DNA from: Pseudanabaena frigida
Lineage (GTDB): Bacteria; Cyanobacteriota; Cyanobacteriia; Pseudanabaenales; Pseudanabaenaceae
Direction: 5' to 3'
NCBI GenBank assembly: GCA_003242085.1
Contig: QBML01000005.1
Span: 62,001 to 126,000 of the forward strand
Length of the DNA: 64,000 nt
Position numbers and translations under genes: made by a program. Below are positions 9,485 through 18,195 of the stretch, piece by piece. The notes beneath the pieces are model-generated. The model made no database searches. It saw only the letters and a list, made by a program, of their open reading frames with translations, and had not been told where the DNA came from. The first letter of the stretch is position 1; the number at the start of each line of letters is the position of its first letter.

Positions 9485-10738
9485 TTAGATGAGCATTACG
9501 ATTACTTCATCTCCAATAGGCACATAGGTTTGATTGATTCGCATTACAGCTAGAGCATTTGTACCAATCGCACTAATTAAATTACCAGAGCTATAATTTT
9601 GCACGGGCTGAAAAACTGGCTTTCCTTTTGGATAAGTTAGTTGTCCCCATAGATAGGTTTCGCGCCTACCTTGTGAATTGAGCTCTGCATTAGCAATTGC
9701 TTTAATAAATTGAGGATACCAATAACTTTCGTTACTTCCATTTAATTTAGCGATCGCACCACGAATAAAACGCCAGAAAATCATCATCGCTGAGACTGGA
9801 TTTCCGGGAACCCCAAAATAGAGAACCTTATCCTCACTTCCATTCACATTAAGAGCGCTTGTGAGGAAAGCAACGGTTAGAGGTTTTCCTGGTTTAATGG
9901 CAACCGATCGCACATAGATATCGGCTCCCATCTTTTCTAAAATTTCATCGATAAAATCATAATCACCGACAGAAACCCCACCCGTGGAAATGACGATATC
10001 GGCTTCCGCGATCGCTTGTTGCATGACTTTTTCGAGTTTAGCTTTATTGTCGTTTATCATTCCAAAAGGGATGGCGATCGCTCCCATTTGAGCAATCAAT
10101 GTTGATATTGCATATAGATTAGAGTCAATAATTTGCCCTAACTGAAGCGGTTGAGGGCTATTGAGACTAACCAGTTCATTGCCAGTAGAAATAATCGCTA
10201 TTTTGGGTTGACGATAAACTTTGACCATTTGGCATCTTGCTGAGGCTAAAGCACCGATTTCTGTCGCGCCTAACTTCGTTCCTGCCCTAAGTAAAGTTGT
10301 ACCAGCCTTAATAAATTCACCTTTACGTCTTACATATTCACCTTGAGTGGGTTTGATGTTAAGCTGCAAAAAATTATCAATGCGTTCTGTATCTTCCTGC
10401 ATGATTACGGTATCTGCTCCAACTGGCAGCATTCCCCCTGTAAAAATACGCATACATTCACCTTGAGCCAATCGCTGGGCGATCGCGATTCCTGCGGGAA
10501 TTTCATCGGTGGCGATCGCTAGTTTTAGTTCTTGCAGATTTTCTAAATCGGCGTAACACAGAGCATAACCGTCCATCGCCGAGTTGTCCCAATGAGGAAA
10601 GTCTAGTTCGCTTTGAATATCCTCTGCTAAAATTCGGGCGATCGCTTGCGGCAAAGGCAAAATTTCACTATCGAATTCAGGATCGAAAGGTTTGACCAAA
10701 TCTAAAATTATTTTTTCGACTTCAGAAACAGACAGCAT
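9485..10738 (-). CDS. moeA: molybdopterin molybdenumtransferase
   Basis: 417 residues from ATG 10738. A longer ORF to 10816 exists but would run into the divergent trmD start at 10797 and across a hairpin, and MLSVSEVEKII is the usual MoeA beginning. MoeA inserts molybdate into adenylated molybdopterin. Visible: the DNSAMDGYA motif with the catalytic Asp, RIFTGGMLPVGADTV, ISTGGVSVGDYDF (molybdopterin-binding domain) and GVPGNPVSA. The partner mobA is at 44.3 kb. The cofactor would serve nitrate reductase or similar enzymes. Confidence 0.94.
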   Translation of the reverse strand: MLSVSEVEKIILDLVKPFDPEFDSEILPLPQAIARILAEDIQSELDFPHWDNSAMDGYALCYADLENLQELKLAIATDEIPAGIAIAQRLAQGECMRIFTGGMLPVGADTVIMQEDTERIDNFLQLNIKPTQGEYVRRKGEFIKAGTTLLRAGTKLGATEIGALASARCQMVKVYRQPKIAIISTGNELVSLNSPQPLQLGQIIDSNLYAISTLIAQMGAIAIPFGMINDNKAKLEKVMQQAIAEADIVISTGGVSVGDYDFIDEILEKMGADIYVRSVAIKPGKPLTVAFLTSALNVNGSEDKVLYFGVPGNPVSAMMIFWRFIRGAIAKLNGSNESYWYPQFIKAIANAELNSQGRRETYLWGQLTYPKGKPVFQPVQNYSSGNLISAIGTNALAVMRINQTYVPIGDEVIVMLI

Positions 10739-10753
10739 AGCTACATTAAAGAT

Positions 10754-10780
10754 AGAGGGCAGCACTAAGCGCTGCCCTCT
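10754..10780. repeat. 10-bp hairpin between divergent moeA and trmD
   Basis: AGAGGGCAGC at 10754-10763 pairs with 10771-10780 around a 7-nt loop ACTAAGC. Both genes are transcribed away from it, so it is not a terminator for either. The CTAAGCGC centre matches other hairpins of the window. Confidence 0.6.
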
Positions 10781-10796
10781 ACTATAGAATTTATTT

Positions 10797-11465
10797 ATGC
10801 GTATAGATATTGTCACCCTCTTCCCCGAATTTTTTACTTCGCCATTGCAGACTAGTTTGCTGGGTAAGGCGATCGCTAATCAAATTGCCGATGTATATCT
10901 CACTAATCCCAGAGATTTCACCACCGATAAGCATCATCGAGTAGATGATGAACCCTACGGCGGCGGCGTGGGAATGTTGATGAAGCCCGATCCGATTTTT
11001 GCGGCGGTGGAGTCTCTACCAGTCTTGCCGAAGCGAGAAATTATTTACTTGACTCCTCAGGGTGCACCAATGAAGCAGGCTCTTTTTAAGGAGCTTGCCG
11101 ATTACGATCAGCTAGTTCTCATTTGTGGCAGCTATGAGGGAGTTGATGAGCGCGTATGCGAGCATTTAGTTACTCGCGAAGTTTCCCTCGGTGATTTTGT
11201 ATTGACCTGTGGCGAAATTCCTGCGCTCGCGTTAATTAATGGAGTAGTACGTTTACGTCCGGGGACAGTTGGGAAGGAAGATTCGCTCAAGTTTGAGAGT
11301 TTTGAAGATGGATTATTAGATTATCCACAATACACAAGACCACCTGTATTTCGAGATTGGGAAGTTCCCGAAGTTTTGCGATCGGGTAATCATAAATTGA
11401 TTGCGGAATGGAGAAAGGAACAACAAATTTTGAGAACTAAACAACGTCGTCCTGATTTGCTATAA
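10797..11465 (+). CDS. trmD: tRNA (guanine37-N1)-methyltransferase
   Basis: 222 residues, a SPOUT-class enzyme that methylates G37 next to the anticodon using SAM, preventing +1 frameshifts. It opens MRIDIVTLFPEFF. YGGGVGMLMKPDPIF (about residues 57-71), LICGSYEGVDERV (about 110-122) and SLGDFVLTCGEIPAL, which form the trefoil knot and SAM pocket, are all intact. Slightly shorter than the E. coli enzyme at the C-terminus, as in other cyanobacteria. Divergent from moeA. Confidence 0.97.
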   Translation: MRIDIVTLFPEFFTSPLQTSLLGKAIANQIADVYLTNPRDFTTDKHHRVDDEPYGGGVGMLMKPDPIFAAVESLPVLPKREIIYLTPQGAPMKQALFKELADYDQLVLICGSYEGVDERVCEHLVTREVSLGDFVLTCGEIPALALINGVVRLRPGTVGKEDSLKFESFEDGLLDYPQYTRPPVFRDWEVPEVLRSGNHKLIAEWRKEQQILRTKQRRPDLL

Positions 11466-11500
11466 CATTTTGGGAGTGCGTCAAATGCTGCCAAGGTGAG

Positions 11501-12302
11501 CTATCTCTGAAATAACCAACCTTGGCTCGGCAAGGAAACAGGCATCAGATAATGATCGCTGGCTCGCACATAACATTTTTGATTAGTTCTGAGCCAAGAG
11601 CTTCCATTGGGTAGTTCGACCAAATTCTTGCCATCCAGTATCTCTCTGCCTAGCTTACCAACGATTTGTCCTTTACGATAGGAATATTGAATTGCTCCAT
11701 CAGGCCGATCGCGACAGTTCAACATCCCATCATCCGACACAACTTGCCACTCAGTCCAAGTATAAAAAGCCCCCTCAGAGTAGAAAGTGTTACTAGTGGC
11801 ATTAGTAAATTCGCCGCCGCGATCGCTTTTTGGCAAAGCTTCTGGCAAATCTAGATAGAATTGCTGACCCACAGGAGCATCGCAGTAACGATCTTGGGGC
11901 TTGTTCAAGTAGTTGGGAGCAGCTTGCCCAGTCACCACCCATGTCACTTGAGCCACAACTGGTAGCCCTGATTGAAGGTTGGGACGACGAATACTAATTT
12001 TGCCAGTACAAACATCCTCAAAAGCACCTGACAGATCGGTGTAGTCTTTGGCATGATAGATTTGGTCAAAGCGGAACCGACCAAAGATAGTTTTCCCGTT
12101 AGTTACAGTCAGATAACTGTTGTAGTAATGCCCCCTCTTCTACATTTTCAAATACAGAAATTGTAGTTACCCCATTACTGTAGGTGGTGTGAATGGAGTC
12201 CGAAGCATTCTGTGCTAAGGCAGTTGTATTAGACCACCATAGCAGTGACTCGAGCAGAGATAAAAGGAAAGCAGCGATCGCGACACGATTTTTCTCGCAC
12301 AT
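11501..12302 (-). pseudogene. exported protein of unknown function, interrupted by a single-base frameshift
   Basis: Two frames make one protein. 12302 to about 12135 encodes a signal peptide (MCEKNRVAIAAFLL..., cleavage likely after ALAQ) and the first mature residues up to FENVEEG. The second frame resumes as GHYYNSYLTVTNGKT and continues without break to 11501. The switch falls on a G5 run (CCCCC at 12131-12135 on the plus strand); dropping one G gives a continuous 266-residue product. Mature part is Cys-containing and Gly/Trp rich with no family I recognise. Either a true pseudogene, a phase-variable homopolymer, or a sequencing error. Confidence 0.75.
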
Positions 12303-12337
12303 AGCCAGTTCTATCCTTAATGATGATTTAACTCTTT

Positions 12338-12835
12338 ATGATAACTACTAATTTTGTCGTACTTACTTTATCTATGGCTGCCTTGTCAATGCTATCGGCA
12401 ACCGAATTAGCAGCGTCTGATTCATGTCCAATTGCTAAAAGCATTTATCGCGATGGAGATGGAAAAGGGTTTCAATTGATTTTCAGTCCGCCGTCCTCAG
12501 GTGGTGTATTCCTTGCAACCGCCACGATCGATCATAACAAACAGGGACAATTATATCGATTTCAAGTGACTCAATCGAATGGGTACGGCTCCGTTTGGCT
12601 ATTAGATCGAGAAACAAAGTATTCAAAGCGGGATAGAGGATTATGGATTGCGTTTTTTGACCAGAATTTGAAATCAGCCACACCGCTTTTTCTGGAAAAA
12701 GAGACGGAGTCGCCAAAGTATGCGGTAATCGCTGAACTGGGTAGTTATGACTACTATAAACGGAGAGATAGAGTAATGGGAAATAGTTCAATGCTACTGT
12801 CAGATACAATCTGGATTTTCGATCGTTGTCAATAG
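12338..12835 (+). CDS. small exported protein of unknown function
   Basis: 165 residues. The first 26 residues (MITTNFVVLTLSMAALSMLSATELAAS) form a Sec-type signal peptide with a likely cut after LAA. The mature part has two Cys, at the start (SCPIAKS) and the last turn (FDRCQ), which could form one disulfide. The rest is beta-like with charged patches; no family recognised. It is divergent from the frameshifted exported gene, with only 35 bp between the two start codons, so the pair may share a promoter region. Confidence 0.75.
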   Translation: MITTNFVVLTLSMAALSMLSATELAASDSCPIAKSIYRDGDGKGFQLIFSPPSSGGVFLATATIDHNKQGQLYRFQVTQSNGYGSVWLLDRETKYSKRDRGLWIAFFDQNLKSATPLFLEKETESPKYAVIAELGSYDYYKRRDRVMGNSSMLLSDTIWIFDRCQ

Positions 12836-12877
12836 AAGATACATGAGTTTTACAGGTTCTATAGAGCCAAATTCTGA

Positions 12878-13114
12878 TGCTCTTGGGGAACAATTTCGTG
12901 CAATCGCAAATCATTTTTATCGAGCAAATCAAGTCAATTGGCTAAGTGGCTTGTGGAAGAATTCGATCTATCTCAGATTGACTATCAGCCGATTAGAGCA
13001 GACTCTCTTTTTATTGTTCGATTTGCGGTATTCGATCGTTTTGGCTATTTCCCTTTCGGCGATCGGATTTCTATGGATATGTTAGAAGCTCTTAAAACCC
13101 GTGATGCTCTCTAG
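12878..13114 (+). other. open frame without start codon, possible gene remnant
   Basis: Frame open for 78 codons between TGA 12875-12877 and TAG 13112-13114, without ATG before residue about 67. The second half reads like protein (segments LVEEFDLSQIDYQPIRADSL and FDRFGYFPFGDRISMDMLEALK). A competing frame 12843-13085 has an ATG but looks less protein-like. I cannot place it in a family; it may be the 3' remainder of a lost gene. Confidence 0.25.
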
Positions 13115-13195
13115 TTACAATTTTTTTAATTCAGGCATCTAGCTCCTAACGTATGTCATTCCATTAATATAAAAATTTTTTAGGAGGTCTTTTCT

Positions 13196-13972
13196 ATGCA
13201 ATTTAATCTGATTAATCCAATGTTTCAAAGTTTTTTTACACGTATACTCAGCCCCTATACCCTTCTCGGAATCCTGTTTATATTGCATGACTATGCAATA
13301 TGGAACCATGCTAGAGCAAATGCACAACCAACTAGTTCATCCCAACAGATCCTAAGTGGCAACTATGCGATCGGTGGTACTGGGATGGCACTGGTTGTTC
13401 GGGGAAACCAATATTACTATTCCGATGAGATCGGACAGACAGAATGGAAACCTACTTCCCAGTTAAATTATATTAACGAGGGCGTTGTATTTGGAGAAGG
13501 ATATTATTGGTGTCTGCGTACTTTACCTGGACCTCGTGGAGTATGTACGAGGCACGGATGGATGCGAGATATCTCTACCGAAGATATACAAAGATGCAGT
13601 GATGCTTTAACAGCAACTCAGGATAGAATCCGCCAAACCAAAAATGTTCTATCACTCAAAATGATCACCATTCAAGTGAGCGATCGCTATCCCGATCGTC
13701 CTAGCGATCGTCCAGATGGATATCAATTCTTAATGGTTGGGAAAGGAGGCTTTGATATCTTGGCATCAGAACAACTCATGGCATCAATCAGCACCCAGAT
13801 CATTACTAATTGCCCTAGCGTCAGCATGGTCGAATTTGCAACTTATCCAGAGGGGGCTGGCATCTACGGCTTAGTCAATAATAAAGTACAAGGATTTGAC
13901 TGCTATGAGGCATATAACACGCTTCAGTCGCCTAATCCAAAACCTCCTTGGGGATATGAAGGGTGTTTATAG
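13196..13972 (+). CDS. exported or membrane-anchored protein of unknown function
   Basis: 258 residues. AGGAGG lies 8-13 bp before the ATG, the strongest ribosome site in this stretch. Residues 20-35 (YTLLGILFILHDYAIW) are hydrophobic and followed by ANAQPTSSS, so a signal peptide or anchor ending near residue 44 is likely. The mature part has a Gly/Tyr-rich first half (GNYAIGGTG, YYYSDEIG), six Cys, and an ITNCPSVSMVEFATYPEG segment near the end. No family recognised. Together with its two upstream neighbours it forms a cluster of small exported unknowns. Confidence 0.75.
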   Translation: MQFNLINPMFQSFFTRILSPYTLLGILFILHDYAIWNHARANAQPTSSSQQILSGNYAIGGTGMALVVRGNQYYYSDEIGQTEWKPTSQLNYINEGVVFGEGYYWCLRTLPGPRGVCTRHGWMRDISTEDIQRCSDALTATQDRIRQTKNVLSLKMITIQVSDRYPDRPSDRPDGYQFLMVGKGGFDILASEQLMASISTQIITNCPSVSMVEFATYPEGAGIYGLVNNKVQGFDCYEAYNTLQSPNPKPPWGYEGCL

Positions 13973-14454
13973 AGTTTTCTCAACATCAGTTGCTTGAGAT
14001 CGAGCAAAGATGCAGAGTAATACAGGAAGCTATGACGATTAATATTCAAACAACTGTGATTTTTTACTGTCTAATCATTAGTCGCTACCTTAAATTTTTA
14101 TCGATGATTGGATAGAGAGTAATATTGCATGGGTGGATCTACATTAATCAAACAATTACATCTCTAGAAATTTTACTTTATGATTAACAAATCGCTGATG
14201 ATAGAGATCGAGATTGCAGAGCTATCGATTAGACATTGTGGCACTGGTCAGCCGCATAGTGTGAGTTAGCCGAGTATAACGCACAAGTAATTAGCATTAG
14301 AAAAGTGCATTACATTGCACTAGCACACCCTATAAGATCGGCTACTCGTAAAGGGCATAGAAATATCTTACCAATTGAATCTGTCGCAATGACTTCAATA
14401 ATTACAGTTATAGGTAATCCTCGATCTGCTTCACACTAATTCACAAAATGCTGG
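13973..14454. other. 482-bp gap with no recognised feature
   Basis: AT-rich, stops in all frames, no hairpin with long arms. It separates the plus-strand exported cluster from the convergent TPR gene. I see nothing in it that I can name. Confidence 0.5.
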
Positions 14455-15861
14455 CTAATCAGGTTTTACATTACATTGAGATGGAGTTTCAGCGCGATCG
14501 CAAACGATGATTTTTTGAATTAACTTACGCAGTTCCAACGCTTCTTGATATTTAGGCTGTTCTTGCAGTATTTTCTCAACCGCAACAAGAGACTCACTAT
14601 AACGCTTAGCACGGTATAGGGTTGCAGCTAAAGCATATTGGGTATCAATTTTGGCGATACCTCCCCATAATATGTTGGCTTTTAGAGAACGAGAATAGGC
14701 GTTGATAGCTTCTTCATCTTTATTTTGATTGTAGAAAATCACACCACGGTTGTGCCAAACTTCCGAAAATCCCCCCGATAATTCTATTGCCTTCTGATAT
14801 GCTTGTAGCGCTTCTTCATTACGGTTTACTTTCTTCAGCACATTGCCTTTTTTATACCAAGAAGCATAGTCATCAGGCTCAATAGCAATCACCCGTTCGT
14901 AGGCTAATATTGCCTCTGGATAAAGACCCAAAGTCGTTAGTGCATCGGCTTTTCCATACCAAGCGTTAGTATAGTTTGGCTTTTGAGCGATTAAGTTCTC
15001 AAAAATGATTAATGCATTTTGGTTTTCACCCCGATCGAGTAGTCGAATGCCATCAATATAAGTCTCATAGAAATTTTCACTGCTATTGTCGTCAAAAAAC
15101 TTAATCTGAGGATTCTCACGGCGAATTTTTTGACCTCGTTCAAAAGATAGAATCGTATCTTTATAACTTCCTAATCTTGATTTTGCATCAGCTTCGCCAT
15201 AATAAATTACATAGTCTTGGAGGCTCAGTAGGTCTTTAGATGCAATGTAAGGAGTATTGGGCGAAAGTAAAATAGCACGACGGTAGGCTGCTCGGGCTTC
15301 CTCGTAACGATCTAATCGGAACAATGCTAGTCCTCTAAAAAACCAGACAAAGCTATAGTTAGGCTTAATCTTGATAGATTGATCTAAAGAAGCGATCGCC
15401 TCTTCATAGCGATGGAGATCGACTAATGCGGTGCCGCGATTAAACCACCAAAGATAGTAGTCTTCTGCTTTTGACCGAGGCTCAACTCGATCGACAAAGA
15501 TCGCTCCTGGACTAATTTGCAATGCTTGGTCATAGGAAGCGATCGCTTGATTATATTTTTTGAGTCCAGCCAATGATAAACCGTGATTGTTCCATAGTTC
15601 GGGATCTTTGAGTCCGCGTTCATCTTTCAGAGCAATCTCAAAACAATTGAGAGCCTCTTGAAAGCGATTTTGCTTCAGAAAGATATTGCCAAGTAGTTTG
15701 TAATTACCAGGATGATTGGGCGTTGAGCCAATATTACAAGGCGGCTTTTGACTTTGACCATAAGCAGAGCGATCGGTAAATACCAAAAAAAAATCTATTG
15801 TAAAACCTGACAAAACCAAACAATAAATTAATAAACGAAGCAATAAAGAGTGAGAAGTCAT
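14455..15861 (-). CDS. exported tetratricopeptide-repeat protein
   Basis: 468 residues. Residues 1-35 (MTSHSLLLRLLIYCLVLSGFTIDFFLVF...) act as a signal peptide or anchor. The rest is a chain of about ten TPR units of 34 residues, with repeated A-x-A-x-x-x-Y-D/E-x-A and P-x-x-x-x-W-Y/F patterns (for example YNQAIASYDQALQI, YEEAIASLDQSIKI, YPEAILAYERVIAI). TPR arrays bind partner proteins. It begins 35 bp after the pseudokinase gene on the same strand and is probably cotranscribed with it, suggesting a scaffold pair at the membrane. Confidence 0.88.
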   Translation of the reverse strand: MTSHSLLLRLLIYCLVLSGFTIDFFLVFTDRSAYGQSQKPPCNIGSTPNHPGNYKLLGNIFLKQNRFQEALNCFEIALKDERGLKDPELWNNHGLSLAGLKKYNQAIASYDQALQISPGAIFVDRVEPRSKAEDYYLWWFNRGTALVDLHRYEEAIASLDQSIKIKPNYSFVWFFRGLALFRLDRYEEARAAYRRAILLSPNTPYIASKDLLSLQDYVIYYGEADAKSRLGSYKDTILSFERGQKIRRENPQIKFFDDNSSENFYETYIDGIRLLDRGENQNALIIFENLIAQKPNYTNAWYGKADALTTLGLYPEAILAYERVIAIEPDDYASWYKKGNVLKKVNRNEEALQAYQKAIELSGGFSEVWHNRGVIFYNQNKDEEAINAYSRSLKANILWGGIAKIDTQYALAATLYRAKRYSESLVAVEKILQEQPKYQEALELRKLIQKIIVCDRAETPSQCNVKPD

Positions 15862-15896
15862 AATTTTCGATGGAAAGGCTGAGTTTCGGAGAAATG

Positions 15897-17348
15897 CTAT
15901 CTAGCAACGCGCGGTGCTGGTGGCAATGGTGAAGTTGTATTTTCTGTTGGAGGACGATATGTTGGGTTATATATATCTTGGGGAAGGGTATATGTATCTG
16001 AGGGAGTATATGTATCTTGGGGAAGGGTATATGTGTCTGTAGTTGGATAGCGTGGAGGATCTACATTTGTTACGGGAACTGCGACAGGTTGAGACGATGG
16101 TACAGCAGGGGTAGTTAGCTTTTGCTTTGCTTCTTCTATAATTTCTTTGCCCCGTGACTGCCAATAGGAAGTCGGTGCAATTCCCTTAAAAGTATCGATC
16201 GCAGCTTGCCATTTTACATCGTTCGTTGGTTTATCAGCTTTTTGGGCTAGGTCGTTGTTTTTCTTGAAATCTTGCTCCGACGGAGTCAATATTTGCTCGG
16301 ATTTAGATCGCATCCGATTGTCAAATAGGATTGCTTGTAACATCATCTTTGATTCGATCGAATCACCTTTAGTTTGATGCTTATCTTTGGCTAAAGTGAT
16401 TGATTTATCTATGTCATCATCAGTCCTTTTTTTCTCATCAATACTCGCGATCGCTTGGTTCATCGATTGATTTACAGAATTGGCAAATTCTACATTCTTA
16501 CCGCCATTATTAGCAAATTTGGGCTGCATATAGAAATAAGCTCCAATCGCACCACTAACTGTAATTCCACCACCTAAAAGCATGGTAAGTAAGACTCGTG
16601 CTAAGTCTCTGATATTTGATTTAGATTGATGTTTAGCAGCCTTAACTTTTCTATAAATTTGGGAATTGGAGAAATTCACCTTCAGCTTTTTTACTTTATG
16701 ATTAGAATTTCCTCCTGAATTTAAGGCTCCTAGAGAATGCGGCTCAGTGGGTAATAGAGTAGGGGGTGAGGATGGTTTTGATGACAGATTTGTAAGTAGG
16801 GGAGATGGCAATATGAGGGTTCCAAGATGATCGCCCAGTGACGTGATCGTAGAGTCGGAAGGGTTAATAATTGGTTGTAGAGATTGCAGCATTTGTCCTG
16901 CATTATTGAAGCGAAACGCAGGCTCAGCCAAGAGAGCCGTATTGAGAATTTGCATAAACGGATCGCTAACTGTGCAAAGTTCTTGCCAATTCCATGTATT
17001 GTTTGGCGTTCTTAGCGCTTCAGGGGGAAAGCCTGTGAGCAACACGATAATTACTACACTGATCGCATAAATATCAGCTGTGGGGGTTGCTTGTTGCGTT
17101 TGTAAAATTTCTGGGGCTAGATAAATTGGATGATTTGTCCCGTTGCCATCTAGCAGGATAATCTCCATACGGTGGTAATCGTAGGCAATTGTATCTAGAG
17201 AGATTGCCCCATGTGCTTGCTTGCGATCGTGCAATGCGATCAAGTGAGGAAGTATTTGCCGCAACATATCCTGTACTTCCGCTTCAGAAAGTCCATACCC
17301 AGCAACAGGGGCAAGTAATGTGCGATAAGTTGAATATTGCGTTTGCAT
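15897..17348 (-). CDS. membrane-anchored pseudokinase (C-lobe only)
   Basis: 483 residues. Residues 1-165 match the C-lobe of Hanks-type kinases: LRQILPHLIALHD, then HGAISLDTI where HRDxxxxN is expected (Asp and Asn lost), LLDGNG in place of DFG, and an intact YLAPE followed by ADIYAISVVIIVLLTG. The N-lobe with the glycine loop and the ATP Lys is missing, so it should not phosphorylate. A transmembrane helix follows near residues 247-268, then a charged outer domain, then a Pro/Thr/Tyr-rich tail with 13-residue repeats (TYTLPQD). A role in binding or sensing with the downstream TPR protein is inferred. Confidence 0.8.
   Translation of the reverse strand: MQTQYSTYRTLLAPVAGYGLSEAEVQDMLRQILPHLIALHDRKQAHGAISLDTIAYDYHRMEIILLDGNGTNHPIYLAPEILQTQQATPTADIYAISVVIIVLLTGFPPEALRTPNNTWNWQELCTVSDPFMQILNTALLAEPAFRFNNAGQMLQSLQPIINPSDSTITSLGDHLGTLILPSPLLTNLSSKPSSPPTLLPTEPHSLGALNSGGNSNHKVKKLKVNFSNSQIYRKVKAAKHQSKSNIRDLARVLLTMLLGGGITVSGAIGAYFYMQPKFANNGGKNVEFANSVNQSMNQAIASIDEKKRTDDDIDKSITLAKDKHQTKGDSIESKMMLQAILFDNRMRSKSEQILTPSEQDFKKNNDLAQKADKPTNDVKWQAAIDTFKGIAPTSYWQSRGKEIIEEAKQKLTTPAVPSSQPVAVPVTNVDPPRYPTTDTYTLPQDTYTPSDTYTLPQDIYNPTYRPPTENTTSPLPPAPRVAR
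15976..16039. repeat. 39-bp tandem repeat in the pseudokinase tail
   Basis: ATCTTGGGGAAGGGTATATG at 15976 recurs at 16015, period 39 bp, coding a 13-residue TYTLPQD(T/I)Y repeat near the C-terminus. In-frame length suggests copy number may vary between strains. Confidence 0.75.
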
Positions 17349-17539
17349 AACTTCATCAACTCCAATATTTAGACCTGTTGGGATATAAGCTCAAAAAGTC
17401 TTGAAATCTTCTTGCTATACATGTTTCAGAAGTTTTGTGTCAAACAAACATTAAAATGTAGTCTAGGCAAGCTTTTTAGCAATTTTGCCCATTATATCGC
17501 AACGAGCATAGTAATCATATATAGCTGTCGTCAAATGTC

Positions 17540-17594
17540 AAACCTATTAAATTGGGTAGCAGCACTTTGTACTGCTACCCAATTTAATGGGTTT
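17540..17594. repeat. 23-bp hairpin
   Basis: Arms 17540-17562 and 17572-17594 match except one base, with a 9-nt loop. It lies in the 374-bp gap 17349-17722, which otherwise contains only another palindrome and the core GCGCTTTGCGC at 17644-17654. Confidence 0.7.
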
Positions 17595-17662
17595 GCAAAA
17601 ATTACTGACAAAAATATGGATGTTTATAATTGTTGGATTTACAGCGCTTTGCGCCCAAACTC

Positions 17663-17720
17663 AAATCATAAGAAAGTTTTTGAAAGCTTTGCAAAGCTTT
17701 CAAAAACTTTCTTATGATTT
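17663..17720. terminator. 58-bp perfect palindrome
   Basis: 29-bp arms with no spacer, centred on GCTTTGCAAAGC at 17691/17692, two bases short of the stop of the DUF1016 remnant. Position suits a terminator, but the arm length is far beyond that need. Confidence 0.75.
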
Positions 17721-17722
17721 GT

Positions 17723-18019
17723 TTAGTCAGTATTTGCTGTAACAAAAAGCCTAACGACACAGGTCGCCGTTCTGTCATCGAAGCACGGAAAGATTAAGAA
17801 AGCATTTAATAAATACATGACACATAAAATTTCGTTTAAAAATCTACCAATATAGCCCCCTAAATCCCACAATTCTGGGGGACTTAAATCAGGTTCCTCT
17901 AAGAATTGGCGGATATATAGTTTGATTGGTTCTTGGTTGGCGGTAGAGATGACCTTTTGCTGAGCAGTATTGATAAGGTTGAGAACTTCAATAAATTGAG
18001 GCTGCAAAGATTCGGTCAT
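17723..18019 (-). pseudogene. DUF1016 (YhcG-type) nuclease remnant
   Basis: 98 codons. The first 35 residues (EVLNLINTAQQKVIS and ANQEPIKLY) resemble the N-terminus of DUF1016 proteins, which normally continue with a WQIG.YIS motif and run to about 350 residues. Here homology stops and the frame continues through a common cyanobacterial repeat (17854-17886) into sequence of no known family. I read it as the 5' fragment of a gene truncated by repeat insertion. Whether it is expressed is unknown. Confidence 0.4.
17854..17886. repeat. short dispersed cyanobacterial repeat (CCCCCTAAATCCC type)
   Basis: AGCCCCCTAAATCCCACAAT followed by TCTGGGGGACTTA has the form of the AAGTCCCCCAGAATT...GGGATTTAGGGGGCT repeat that I know as frequent in cyanobacterial genomes. 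It interrupts the DUF1016-like frame. Confidence 0.55.
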
Positions 18020-18195
18020 TAGGCGATTTTACTGAAAGGTAATATCAAATTATTGAAGACCCGAGATCGCAGGGTGAACTTATTTTATTGCCCAAATCAC
18101 CTAATGGAGAGCAATTAGGAATTTAGCATTGAAAATACGTTACATAGCACCTTTACGCTCAGATTAAGTGTTCACCGACTTCAATATTCCTTTGT

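Noticed and set aside
12843-13085. 80-codon frame with ATG after the exported gene
   Set aside because: Overlaps a more protein-like frame without a start (12878-13114); neither can be supported as a gene.
13973-14454. Transposon remnant in the 482-bp gap
   Set aside because: A GAGTTAGCCGAGTATAACGCAC word looked like repeat debris, but no terminal inverted repeats or transposase codons are visible.
17412-17717. 101-codon plus-strand open frame
   Set aside because: It runs through two long palindromes and has no protein-like composition or ribosome site.
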